A stretch of 64,000 bases of DNA from a bacterium (GTDB taxonomy: Bacteria > Vulcanimicrobiota > JABDET01): contig JAJYZB010000007.1 in NCBI GenBank assembly GCA_021800275.1, positions 1 to 64,000 on the forward strand, written 5' to 3'. Positions 17,791 to 26,359 of the stretch are shown here, piece by piece. The first letter of the stretch is position 1. Every line of letters begins with the position of its first letter. The position numbers were made by a program, and so were the translations under genes. Under the pieces are notes generated by a model. That model had not been told where the DNA came from, made no database searches, and saw only the letters and a program-made list of their open reading frames with translations.

Positions 17791-19050
17791 TTAGTATTTT
17801 CCATCTAGAGGAAATAGATCGCACATTTTTTTTACTTCATCATGAATTTTTAGTTTAATGTCTTGTCGATCTAAATTTTTTAAAATTTGAGCAATCCAAT
17901 CCGCAATTTTATCCATCTCTTTTTCTTTCATGCCGCGGGTGGTTACAGCCGGGGTTCCAAGTCTGATGCCGCTGGCTACAGCCGGCGGTTTGGAATCATA
18001 AGGAATAGCGTTTTTGTTCACCGTAATTCCAGCTTCACCTAAAGCAATTTCAGCGGCTTTACCGGTAATCCCAGCGGCGCCAACATCAACAACAACCAAA
18101 TGGTTATCTGTCCCCCCTGAAACAAGTCTAAATCCATAAGATTTCAAACCCTCTGCTAACTGGCGAGCATTTTTAACAATTTGTTTCTGATACTCTTTAA
18201 ATTCATCGCTTAACGCTTCTTTTAAAGCCACGGCTTTTGCTGAAATAACGTGCATCAATGGGCCACCTTGAGAAAAAGGGAAAACTGTCTTATCTACTTT
18301 TTGGGCATAATCTGATCGGCAGAGAATCATACCTCCTCTGGGTCCTCTTAAAGTTTTATGAGTGGTTGTCGTTACAAAATCGCAGTATGGCACAGGATTA
18401 GGATGAATCCCAGCAGCCACAAGTCCTGCAAAATGGGCCATGTCAATCATTAAATAAGCGCCTACCTCTTTAGCGATCTCCTGGAAACGCTCGGGCTCAA
18501 TCACACGAGGATATGCAGAATGTCCTGCTACAATCATTTTTGGCTTGTGTTGATGGGCAAGTTCTCTCACTTCTTTAAAATTGATCCGTTCTGTTTCTTT
18601 TTCGACTCCATAAGCCACAACTTTAAAAAATTTTCCTGAAAAATTCACAGGACTGCCGTGGGTTAAGTGGCCGCCGCAGGGAAGGCTCATCCCCATAATC
18701 GTGTCTCCAATCTCTAAAACTGAAAGATAAGCCGCCATATTTGCCTGAGCTCCAGAATGGGGCTGTACATTCACGTGTTCTGCTCCAAAAAGTTGTTTTG
18801 CCCTTTGAATTGCAAGCTCTTCAACTCGATCCATAAATTGGCACCCGCCGTAATACCGTTTTGCTGGATACCCTTCTGCATATTTATTTGTCATAATAGA
18901 ACCCTGGGCTTCTAAAACAGCTCGGCTCACATAATTTTCAGAGGCAATCAATTCCAAACCACTGCTCTGCCTTTCCAGTTCATTTTGAATCGCTGAGGCA
19001 ACGTCTGGATCCGTTTGTCTCAAAGCTTCCCATCGTGTTTCAGTTATCAT
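17791..19050 (-). CDS. glyA: Serine hydroxymethyltransferase
   Basis: A 419-residue PLP enzyme that interconverts serine and glycine and charges tetrahydrofolate with a one-carbon unit. The PLP-binding lysine is K232 in [14 protein letters not shown]. Other family marks are [12 protein letters not shown] at the N-terminus and PHSGAQAN near residue 97. Full length for the family. AGAGGTG lies about six bases before the ATG. It is the first gene of the glyA-arcC pair. Confidence 0.96.
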   Translation of the reverse strand: MITETRWEALRQTDPDVASAIQNELERQSSGLELIASENYVSRAVLEAQGSIMTNKYAEGYPAKRYYGGCQFMDRVEELAIQRAKQLFGAEHVNVQPHSGAQANMAAYLSVLEIGDTIMGMSLPCGGHLTHGSPVNFSGKFFKVVAYGVEKETERINFKEVRELAHQHKPKMIVAGHSAYPRVIEPERFQEIAKEVGAYLMIDMAHFAGLVAAGIHPNPVPYCDFVTTTTHKTLRGPRGGMILCRSDYAQKVDKTVFPFSQGGPLMHVISAKAVALKEALSDEFKEYQKQIVKNARQLAEGLKSYGFRLVSGGTDNHLVVVDVGAAGITGKAAEIALGEAGITVNKNAIPYDSKPPAVASGIRLGTPAVTTRGMKEKEMDKIADWIAQILKNLDRQDIKLKIHDEVKKMCDLFPLDGKY

Positions 19051-19204
19051 GATGCACCTCTACTTTCTTAAAAAAAATCACAACCCTTGAACTGTTTTCT
19101 ATTGGATCGCAGAAACCCTTCATCTGACTTTTGTAAAATCGCAAAATTTAGATTTAAAATTAAATTGAAAGGACTTTCCCTTATTCAGTTTTAATTTCTA
19201 GTTT

Positions 19205-19957
19205 ATGAATTCCTTAAACGAAATTTATCTGGGAATATTTTTTACAGGTTTTTTCTTCTCGGCAGTTTCATTTTTAATGGGCTCTGCCCATTCCATTGGA
19301 CTGCATCTACCATTTACAGGACATGGATCCCATGGGTTTCACGGAATCCATGGAGTCCATGCGGGTCAAAGTGTCCAGGCTGGTCATGGGGTTCATGGAG
19401 GTCCATCAGGCCATTCAGTTCAGGCAGCCCATAGTGGGAATACAGGCAGCCATTCTGCGAAGTTTGGAAAATCGGGAGTAGAAAAAGACGGGATTTCCCC
19501 TTTTAATGCGATGACGATTTCGGCATTTCTCACCTGGTTTGGAGGATCAGGTGTTCTACTGCACTATTATTTGCTTATTCCTGCTCTTCCGGATGATCTG
19601 ATTTCAACACTTTCAGGGATCATTGGGGGAGGAATTGTTTTCTGGGGGATGGGAAAACTTTATACCATAGGGGATCAGCCCATGGATCCTTCATTATCGG
19701 ATAAAGCAGGAAATATGGCGAAAGTTTCAGCAGGGATCCCTGCCAATGGAGTAGGTGAAGTGAGCTATGATAGAGATGGTTCTCCTTTTGTGAGCGCAGC
19801 TAGGAGTGTGGATGGAGAAGAGATTGCAAAAGGAGTCCAGGTAGTGATTCTTAAGCATGAAAAAGGAATGACATGGGTGCAGCCTTATGAAAAATTTATG
19901 TCAGACGAAAAGAGAAACTCGACAGATGAAAAAAAACAGCATCCGCTTCAAGATTAG
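19205..19957 (+). CDS. NfeD-like membrane protein with a His/Gly-rich segment
   Basis: A 250-residue protein with an N-terminal helix (about residues 9-28), a strongly His- and Gly-rich stretch (about residues 30-90), two further helices (about 105-160, with GGSGVLLHYYLL and IIGGGIVFWGMG), and a C-terminal beta-rich domain like the OB fold of NfeD/YqiJ proteins (GEVSYDRDGSPFVSAARS, then GVQVVILKHEKGMTWVQP). NfeD-type proteins form membrane assemblies with flotillins, and a flotillin gene follows 166 bases later. About twelve histidines in 60 residues are not usual for the family and suggest metal binding, an inference. No clear Shine-Dalgarno precedes the ATG. Confidence 0.72.
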   Translation: MNSLNEIYLGIFFTGFFFSAVSFLMGSAHSIGLHLPFTGHGSHGFHGIHGVHAGQSVQAGHGVHGGPSGHSVQAAHSGNTGSHSAKFGKSGVEKDGISPFNAMTISAFLTWFGGSGVLLHYYLLIPALPDDLISTLSGIIGGGIVFWGMGKLYTIGDQPMDPSLSDKAGNMAKVSAGIPANGVGEVSYDRDGSPFVSAARSVDGEEIAKGVQVVILKHEKGMTWVQPYEKFMSDEKRNSTDEKKQHPLQD

Positions 19958-20123
19958 AAGAAGGAATTTCAAACTTTGTATTAAATTTAGACTTTAACAT
20001 AATGTATTGAAATATTAAGGGTAAAGTTTTAGCAAGGTCAATGAAAAAAATTCTATTTTTCTGCTCTTTTCGTTCAAAAACCGTTGCATCTTGAAAATCA
20101 GATAATTTAGGAGGGGACTATTT

Positions 20124-21632
20124 ATGTTAGGTATTCCACTTTATATTCTTGTTCCACTACTTTTTGTTTTTGTTGTTATCTTTATTTTAGGCACTCTTGC
20201 TAATCTTTATCGGAAAGTTGGACCCAACAGAGCTTTAATTCGCTATGGGATGGGTGGAGCGCAGATCATAACAAAAGCTGGAGCTTTTATCATGCCAATG
20301 GTGCAGACAGCCCAGGAAATCTCTCTTGAACTCATGAGTTTTGATGTGGCTCCTGATAAGGATCTCTTTACCACACAAGGGGTTGGAGTCAATGTGGAAG
20401 CAGAAGCCCAGATTAAAGTAGAAGCTAATCCTGAGAGCATTTTAAAAGCTTCCCAGCAGTTTTTGAGCAAAAGCGATGATGAAAGAGAAAAAATTATTAA
20501 ACTGGTGCTGGAAGGACATCTCAGAGGAGTTGTGGGACAGTTAACTGTTGAGCAGATTGTGAAGCAGCCGGACGTTGTGGTCGGAAAAATGCAGGAAACC
20601 TCTAACGCGGATTTAGATAAAATGGGGCTTGAACTCATCTCTTTCACCATTAAAGATGTGCGAGACAAACTTCAGTACATTGAAAACATGGGGAAACCCA
20701 ATGTGGCTGCCATTAAACGAGACGCTCAAATCAAAGAAGCTGAAGCAGCCAGAGATGTTGCTATCAGAAAAGCAGAAACAGAAAAAGAAGCGGCTGTGCA
20801 GGAGGCGCAGAACCAGAAGCTGTCTTTAATAGCAAAAGCTCAGGCTGATCAAGAAACATCTGTGGCTCAAGCTGTAGCTGACACGAAAAAAGCGGAAGCC
20901 CAGAGGAATTTTGAAGTGCAGAAAGCGCAGTACACCGCTGATATTAAACGGCAGCAGGCAGATGCTGAAAAAGCCTATGAAATTGAAATGAATATTCAGC
21001 AGCAGAAAGTCATGAGTGAGCAGATTAAAATTCAGCAGGTCCAGAAACAGGAAGAGGTTAAAGTTCAGGAACTGGAAGCAGCCAGAAGACAGCAGGAATT
21101 AATTGCTACCGTTGTTCGACCTGCTGAAGCGGATAAACAGAAAACCATTCTGGCTGCAGAAGCTGAGCAGCAGCAGATTGAAATTCTGGCAGGAGCCAAT
21201 AACAAAAGAATCGTGGTTGATGCTGATGCCCAGGCTCAGGCTACTAAACTCCAGGGACAGGCTCAGGCTGACATTATTCTAGCAAAAGGACAGGCTGAAG
21301 CCCAGGCTATGAAACTGAAAGCTGAATCTTACCAGGAATACAATCAAGCTGCTATTCTGGATAAATTTTTAGGAGCCCTTCCTGACATGGTCACAGGCCT
21401 TTCATCCAGTTTTGCTAAAGTGGATAAAATTACCATTATTTCAAATGGGACCAATGGAAATGGACTTGGAGCCAGCAAAATCACAGGTGAAGTGGCGACC
21501 ATTTTATCCCAAGTTCCAGCGATTCTGGAAAACCTTTCAGGGATCAGTGTTGGAGATCTGCTGAAAAGTCTCCCCTCGATCTCCCATAAAGTACAGGTCA
21601 ATGCAGTGGATGGGCAGAGTGTACAAAAATAA
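20124..21632 (+). CDS. Flotillin-like SPFH-domain protein
   Basis: A 502-residue protein with an N-terminal membrane hairpin (about residues 5-28), an SPFH/PHB domain to about residue 190, and a long Ala/Glu/Gln-rich coiled coil (about 195-400) typical of flotillins such as YuaG/FloT and YqiK. The C-terminus contains the conserved LDKFLGALPDMV. These proteins oligomerise at the inner membrane and organise membrane domains and fluidity. AGGAGGGG precedes the ATG. The partner NfeD-like gene is upstream. Confidence 0.9.
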   Translation: MLGIPLYILVPLLFVFVVIFILGTLANLYRKVGPNRALIRYGMGGAQIITKAGAFIMPMVQTAQEISLELMSFDVAPDKDLFTTQGVGVNVEAEAQIKVEANPESILKASQQFLSKSDDEREKIIKLVLEGHLRGVVGQLTVEQIVKQPDVVVGKMQETSNADLDKMGLELISFTIKDVRDKLQYIENMGKPNVAAIKRDAQIKEAEAARDVAIRKAETEKEAAVQEAQNQKLSLIAKAQADQETSVAQAVADTKKAEAQRNFEVQKAQYTADIKRQQADAEKAYEIEMNIQQQKVMSEQIKIQQVQKQEEVKVQELEAARRQQELIATVVRPAEADKQKTILAAEAEQQQIEILAGANNKRIVVDADAQAQATKLQGQAQADIILAKGQAEAQAMKLKAESYQEYNQAAILDKFLGALPDMVTGLSSSFAKVDKITIISNGTNGNGLGASKITGEVATILSQVPAILENLSGISVGDLLKSLPSISHKVQVNAVDGQSVQK

Positions 21633-21689
21633 TAGGTTTGTCTTCTAATTTAGTATAAAAACCAACAAAATACTTGGCAATTCTAAAAC

Positions 21690-21718
21690 TTGACTAAATG
21701 TCCTATTTGTGTTAATAT
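21690..21718 (+). promoter_or_regulatory. Promoter of the two-gene module
   Basis: TTGACT at 21690-21695 and TAATAT at 21713-21718 are separated by exactly 17 bases. This is one of the best sigma-70-like promoters in the window, and it lies about 19 bases before the ATG at 21737, giving a short leader. Confidence 0.62.
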
Positions 21719-21736
21719 AAAAAAGGACTTTATGTA

Positions 21737-22018
21737 ATGTCTTTTAATTTGACTTTACCGAATGAACTAAAAAAGGAAGGATGGAAAGTGAAAATTCGCG
21801 ATAAAGAACGAGCAGAACCTCCCCACGTCTCCATTATTAAAGGACTGAAGACCTGGCGGTGGGGACTGCGCGATCAGCAATTTCTTGATCGAAACCCACA
21901 TCATCGGGAAATTTCTGAGGAACTTTTGAAATACATTACAGCTAACCAGCGCACTTTAACAACAGAATGGGACAAAATGTATCCGCACAATCCTGTAGAT
22001 ATGGAGCAAGAATCATGA
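21737..22018 (+). CDS. Small protein of a two-gene module, unknown
   Basis: A 93-residue basic protein. A central segment (RAEPPHVSIIKG, then TWRWGLRDQQFLDR) and the end WDKMYPHNPVD suggest a compact fold. AEPPHV weakly recalls the P-H-x-H/V core of DUF4160 proteins, which often sit in toxin-antitoxin-like pairs, but I am not sure of the relation. Its stop overlaps the next start by four bases (ATGA) and it has its own promoter. The flanking DNA is rich in toxin-antitoxin genes. It may be the effector half of an operon whose second gene is a DNA-binding regulator. Confidence 0.65.
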   Translation: MSFNLTLPNELKKEGWKVKIRDKERAEPPHVSIIKGLKTWRWGLRDQQFLDRNPHHREISEELLKYITANQRTLTTEWDKMYPHNPVDMEQES

Positions 22019-22806
22019 CACTGCTTGTCTCGGAAAAAGTTCGGAAAGAGAGCTATTCACCATTTAAGCTTATTCAAGAAGAAAAAATTGTGGATTTCCT
22101 TTTTCACACTAAAGGCCAGTCCATAGTGATCGTGAATAACCATGACTTCCTGACAAGTATTTTTGCTTTGCCTTCTGAGAAGTTTTATCGAAAACAAAAC
22201 GATGTTAGAAAGCGAATAACGATCGTGCTTATTACTGATCCACCTGTACCATCACTATTCCTTCTTGAAGCTTTATTCAAAGAAGTCATTGTTATTCCTA
22301 GAGATACGTCTCTTCCCGTGAATCAAATTCAAGAGATTATTAGAAGTAAAAATGCTGAGAATTATGTCATTGGCGGCAAAATTGATAAGAGGACTCATAC
22401 TGTGATACTCGTTCGAGGTGACTTGAGCAAATTAGCTGCGCCATTTTCGACGTTTCGTCCAAGCGGCATAAATGTGAAACCAGACTTTACAAAATTCTCC
22501 ATTGAAGATTCTGGACAAACCCTCAAATTCGGCGATTATGAGGCATCAGTTGATGCAGTGCTCTATGAATTTGATCCTCCTTACCGCAGTGAGAAAAGAG
22601 CCGAACTTGCTGAGAAAGATGAAAGCTTCGGGGCATGCCTGCGCCGTCTGCGCGTTTTGAAAGGATTGAAACAAAATGATTTTCCCGATCTTGATGAAAG
22701 AGAAGTCAGAAGGATTGAGTGCGGTGAAGTGGCCCCTAGAAAATCAACAGTTGAAAAACTTGCCAGAAAGCTGGGCGTCAGCGTTGAAGAAATAAGGTCG
22801 TATTAA
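22015..22806 (+). CDS. XRE-type HTH regulator with unknown N-terminal domain
   Basis: A 263-residue protein. The first 200 residues are unrecognised and contain two alpha/beta-looking parts. The C-terminal 55 residues match an XRE helix-turn-helix: CLRRLRVLKGLKQNDF, then REVRRIECGEVAPR and VEKLARKLGVSVEEI. The ATG at 22015 overlaps the upstream stop as ATGA; an earlier in-frame ATG at 21967 would lie inside that gene. A plausible role is autoregulator and antitoxin for the upstream small protein, by analogy with HTH-containing antitoxins. The large N-terminal domain is unusual for a simple antitoxin. Confidence 0.75.
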   Translation: MTLLVSEKVRKESYSPFKLIQEEKIVDFLFHTKGQSIVIVNNHDFLTSIFALPSEKFYRKQNDVRKRITIVLITDPPVPSLFLLEALFKEVIVIPRDTSLPVNQIQEIIRSKNAENYVIGGKIDKRTHTVILVRGDLSKLAAPFSTFRPSGINVKPDFTKFSIEDSGQTLKFGDYEASVDAVLYEFDPPYRSEKRAELAEKDESFGACLRRLRVLKGLKQNDFPDLDEREVRRIECGEVAPRKSTVEKLARKLGVSVEEIRSY

Positions 22807-22819
22807 TCCTGCAGTATAA

Positions 22820-23080
22820 TTAAAGGCTTCGATAAATATCTTTGCGATGAGCGGTCCGCAGCAGATAGACAATATGCTGGTCGGCATCAACTTCGTAAAT
22901 CAGGCGATAATCCCCTACTTTTATTCTATATGCAGCTTTCTGTCCAACAAGCTTTTTAGAGTTTTTCGGATAAGGATTTGAAGAAAAACTTAGTATTTCA
23001 TGGTCAATTTTCTTTTGAGCAATTTGTGGAAGTTTTTTAAAATCTCTTTCGAAAGAGGGAAGAGATTTAACCTTGAACAA
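22820..23080 (-). CDS. RelE/ParE-family toxin-like protein
   Basis: An 86-residue protein with the RelE/ParE fold pattern: SFERDFKKLP at the start, YRIKVGDYRLIYEVD in the middle and YLLRTAHRKDIYR at the end. Members usually cleave mRNA at the ribosome or inhibit gyrase. The gene looks whole. It follows its antitoxin by four bases, the usual order. It converges on the HTH gene of the neighbouring module, with 13 bases between them. Confidence 0.88.
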   Translation of the reverse strand: MFKVKSLPSFERDFKKLPQIAQKKIDHEILSFSSNPYPKNSKKLVGQKAAYRIKVGDYRLIYEVDADQHIVYLLRTAHRKDIYRSL

Positions 23081-23084
23081 TTAA

Positions 23085-23291
23085 TTAACCCAATATTTCC
23101 CTTCTAAATTCTTCGTAAGGTCTTCCTTTATGTTTTTCTTTTTTAGCTTCTTCCGCCATTTTAGAGAGGTGAATATCTTCTAAAAATTCTTCCAATTCTT
23201 TTTTAGTAACTTTTTTCCCTATGGTTTGAAGAAGTTCTTCTTTTGTACTCATGGTATTTAAATTCTCAAAAATAGGGGAATATCCCTTCAT
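23085..23291 (-). CDS. Antitoxin partner of the RelE/ParE-like protein
   Basis: Up to 68 residues, helical and highly charged, ending KGRPYEEFRREILG. It directly precedes the toxin gene, so it is most likely the antitoxin that binds and neutralises it. An internal ATG at 23252 gives a 55-residue form beginning MSTKEELLQ, which looks more like a typical antitoxin N-terminus. Neither start has a clear Shine-Dalgarno. No DNA-binding motif is obvious. Confidence 0.72.
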   Translation of the reverse strand: MKGYSPIFENLNTMSTKEELLQTIGKKVTKKELEEFLEDIHLSKMAEEAKKEKHKGRPYEEFRREILG

Positions 23292-23650
23292 TTTTTCACA
23301 ATTCGTTCAAATGAAATTTTTGTGTGCTCTGGACTCTTTACTGTTATTTTGAAAAGACGAAGGGCAGGATCATTGGGAAGAGTTTGTTTTTCTGTATTCC
23401 AGGAATAGGCTTGAAAATGAGGCGAAAATTTGCCTGATGTTTTGAGGAGTGTTTTTTTTGATCCCGCCGTGCTGTCCAGCTATTCTTTCCCAAACTAAAG
23501 TTTTGTAAAAAGAAGCCTGGATCGGCTAGTCTGTGCGGTTGAAATATAAAGTTCAGCGACTTCCTTGAATATTTGCAGTGACCTCTTCCACAGAATCACC
23601 CTGACTCTGACCACTTGCAGGAGGTATTCTTGTCTGCCACTAATTTTGAG
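23292..23650 (-). pseudogene. Decayed toxin-antitoxin-like remnant (HicB-like fragment)
   Basis: This stretch has no intact gene. On the minus strand, pieces of coding-like sequence remain, one of which resembles the conserved core of HicB-family antitoxins. The element is broken, with several breaks, and looks like an old relic left beside the intact RelE-type pair. No matching HicA was recognised. Confidence 0.45.
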
Positions 23651-23794
23651 AAATGAGGATGTCAGCGTCGCTCCGCTCCGAGAGTGGCAGCCATGACTTT
23701 AAATAGTGGCGACTTTCAGCGGAATATGCAAATAGTGTCAACTTGCGGTTTGGCTTTCCGCTGATTGACATTGTCTCACCATTGGAGGTGCGTC

Positions 23795-23983
23795 ATGAGG
23801 AAACAAGATAAAGCTGAAGAGTTATGGGAAACTCCTTCCCTGGAGTGGATTCACCGAGTACGAACTGAGCGCCAAGCTGAGCGGAAAGGAAGAACAGCGT
23901 GTCCTCCCACACAAAAAGAATCAGAAAAGCTTGCAAAAAAATACGGCTTGAAGCTTGCGGGCCACGTGTCAACCAAACGGTGA
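23795..23983 (+). CDS. Small basic protein, unknown
   Basis: A 62-residue protein beginning MRKQDKAEELWETPSLEWI and ending in a Lys-rich tail. GGAGGTG sits about seven bases before the ATG at 23795, a strong ribosome binding site. No family recognised. The position at the edge of the toxin-antitoxin island suggests an accessory gene. DNA just upstream (23651-23794) shows nothing else that I can support. Confidence 0.5.
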   Translation: MRKQDKAEELWETPSLEWIHRVRTERQAERKGRTACPPTQKESEKLAKKYGLKLAGHVSTKR

Positions 23984-24067
23984 AATGATGGAAGGCTCGC
24001 TGGGCGATGAGTTTGAGTGTAAACGATCATCCAGAATTGACCCCTAAATATTAAATTTGATGCAGTT

Positions 24068-25315
24068 TTACAAGATCATGCCAGCTGCAAGGGTTTCATT
24101 GGAAACTTCATCTATGAAAATAACGCTGCCAGTAGTTTTGTTCTTAGAATAAGGGTCCCAAAAAACAGGCTGCGAAGTGCGGATTCTAATTCTGGCAATG
24201 TCATTCATCTCAATTGTCAGGTTGTCTTCAATGCGATGTAATGTATTGATGTTAATCTTGTAAAGAATCTCTTTCACCGCGCATTTCACTTGTTTTGTTG
24301 TATGTTTGACCCAGTATTTTCCATTTAAAACAAGAGGTTTTGTGGAGAACCAGCAGATCATGAGATCCAAATCCTGTCCAACTTCAGGGAGATTGTTCGG
24401 ACGAACCAGCATATCCCCTCTACTGATATCTAAATCATCTTCTAATCGAATGACAACAGAGAGAGGAGGAAAGGCTTCTTGGAGTTTTGTTTGATAAAAG
24501 TCAATCCCGGCGATCGTGGAAGAAAAACCGGCGGGAAGGGCAGTAACCTTATCCCCTGGTTTAAACACTCCACTCGCAATTTTTCCGGCATATCCTCGAT
24601 AATCATGGTGATTCACGGTTTGAGGACGAATCACATATTGAACAGGAAATCTACAGTCAATTAAATTATAATCGCTCGAAATATGCAGATTTTCTAAAAT
24701 CCATAGAAGTGTCGGTCCTTTATACCATGTCATCCGAGAAGAAGGCTCAACTAGATTGTCCCCCTCTAAAGCACAGATCGGCACATACTGAATATCAGAA
24801 ACACCTAGACGAGCTGAGAATTCATCAAATTCCTGAACAATTTTCTCGTATATTTCTTCTTTCCATTCCACCAGATCCATCTTGTTGACACACACTAAAA
24901 GATGAGGAACCTTCAGTAAAGAAGAAATCAAAGCATGTCTTCTGGTCTGCTCCACAACTCCGTTTCTGGCATCAATTAAAACCAGCGCCAGATTCACAGT
25001 AGAAGCTCCAGTGACCATGTTCCTGGTGTACTGGATATGTCCTGGGGTATCAGCAATGATAAATTTTCTTTTAGGAGTGGAAAAATAACGGTAAGCCACA
25101 TCAATGGTAATTCCCTGTTCTCTTTCCGCTTTCAATCCATCTGTTATGAGCGCTAGATCGGTGAAAGAAAGTCCTTTACTTTTGCTGGCTTTTTCGGCAT
25201 GAATTAACTGATCGTCAAAAAGGGATTTGGTATCATACAGCAGGCGGCCAATTAAGGTGCTTTTCCCGTCATCCACACTTCCTGCTGTGGCAAATGCTAA
25301 AAGCTCTTTTTCCAC
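24068..25315 (-). CDS. cysN: Sulfate adenylyltransferase subunit 1 (GTPase)
   Basis: A 415-residue translation-factor-like GTPase. G1 is GSVDDGKST at 12-20, G3 is DTPGH at 89-93 and G4 is NKMD at 144-147. It couples GTP hydrolysis to adenylylsulfate (APS) synthesis by CysD. Length corresponds to CysN alone, with no fused APS kinase. It follows cysD by 47 bases on the same strand. No APS or PAPS reductase gene is in the window, so the fate of the APS is not shown here. Confidence 0.93.
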   Translation of the reverse strand: MEKELLAFATAGSVDDGKSTLIGRLLYDTKSLFDDQLIHAEKASKSKGLSFTDLALITDGLKAEREQGITIDVAYRYFSTPKRKFIIADTPGHIQYTRNMVTGASTVNLALVLIDARNGVVEQTRRHALISSLLKVPHLLVCVNKMDLVEWKEEIYEKIVQEFDEFSARLGVSDIQYVPICALEGDNLVEPSSRMTWYKGPTLLWILENLHISSDYNLIDCRFPVQYVIRPQTVNHHDYRGYAGKIASGVFKPGDKVTALPAGFSSTIAGIDFYQTKLQEAFPPLSVVIRLEDDLDISRGDMLVRPNNLPEVGQDLDLMICWFSTKPLVLNGKYWVKHTTKQVKCAVKEILYKININTLHRIEDNLTIEMNDIARIRIRTSQPVFWDPYSKNKTTGSVIFIDEVSNETLAAGMIL

Positions 25316-25362
25316 TTAAAGCTTCTCCTGCAGCGCATCAATAGATAGAGGAAATATTTCCA

Positions 25363-26262
25363 TTAAAAATACCCCGCCTTTTTCCGATCTTCCATCGCGG
25401 TTTCAGAAAATTGGTCATCTCCGCGTCCCCCTCTTTCTCCAACACGAGAAGAAGCAGTTTCTAAAATAATTTCTTCCACTGTGGAAGCCTTTGAAAGGGT
25501 TGCCCCTGTGCAGGTCATATCTCCTACAGTTCGAAATCGGACAGTCAAGGATTCTACTTTATCCCCATTGTTTAGAGCGAGATAGGGAGAATGGGCTAAA
25601 ATGACCCCATTTTTTTTCACGCAGTTTCTGGTGTGAGAGAAATAAACTGATGGAAGCTCTAAATTTTCCTGAAGAATATACTGCCACACATCCAATTCAG
25701 TCCAGTTGCTTAAGGGGAAAACTCTAAAATGTTCCCCCTGTTTTTTTCGAGCATTAAAAAGATGCCAGAGTTCAGGCCTTTGATTTTTTGGATTCCATTC
25801 CCCAAACTCATTTCGATGAGAAAAAAAACGCTCTTTAGCTCGGGCTTTTTCTTCATCCCTTCTCGCTCCCCCAAGACAGGCGTTAAAACGATGTTTTTCA
25901 ATCGTATCTAAAAGGGTAATGCTTTGAATTTGATTTCTGCTGCCATTTGTACTCTGATCAGAAGCTTTTCCTTCCCGAATCGTTTCTTCTACAGACCCCA
26001 CAATCAGTTTAACCCCTAACTTTTGAATTAATCGGTCTCGAAAAGATAAAACTTCTGGAAAATTATGGCCTGTGTCAATGTGAATAAAAGGAAATGGAAT
26101 GGCAGATGGAAAGAATGCTTTATGCGCCAGGTGAGCCATGACAGCCGAATCTTTTCCTCCGGAGAAAAGAAGTGAACAGGATTCAAATTCAGCTGCTGCT
26201 TCCCGAATCACAAAAATAGCTTCAGACTCAAGATTCTGTAAATGCGAAACCGCATAAAGCAT
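25363..26262 (-). CDS. cysD: Sulfate adenylyltransferase subunit 2
   Basis: A 299-residue PP-loop enzyme with SGGKDS at residues 34-39. It makes APS from ATP and sulfate, assisted by CysN. Other CysD marks are the GGARRDEEKARAKER segment and the C-terminal GRGGRGDDQ. It is the first gene of the cysDN pair. The spacer upstream (26263-26359) has no recognised element. Confidence 0.95.
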   Translation of the reverse strand: MLYAVSHLQNLESEAIFVIREAAAEFESCSLLFSGGKDSAVMAHLAHKAFFPSAIPFPFIHIDTGHNFPEVLSFRDRLIQKLGVKLIVGSVEETIREGKASDQSTNGSRNQIQSITLLDTIEKHRFNACLGGARRDEEKARAKERFFSHRNEFGEWNPKNQRPELWHLFNARKKQGEHFRVFPLSNWTELDVWQYILQENLELPSVYFSHTRNCVKKNGVILAHSPYLALNNGDKVESLTVRFRTVGDMTCTGATLSKASTVEEIILETASSRVGERGGRGDDQFSETAMEDRKKAGYF

Positions 26263-26359
26263 AAATTAAATTTTGCGATTTTCTTCTTGATCTCCTTTTC
26301 TGCCTATTTCTGATGCATAAAATTCCAGGTGGTTTACCAGTAATCCACATTCGAATTTC

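Noticed and set aside
16849-19050. Arginine deiminase operon
   Set aside because: Carbamate kinase is present but arcA, arcB and an antiporter are not.
20243-20668. 141-codon minus-strand frame opposite flotillin
   Set aside because: Ser/Thr-rich shadow of a clear SPFH gene.
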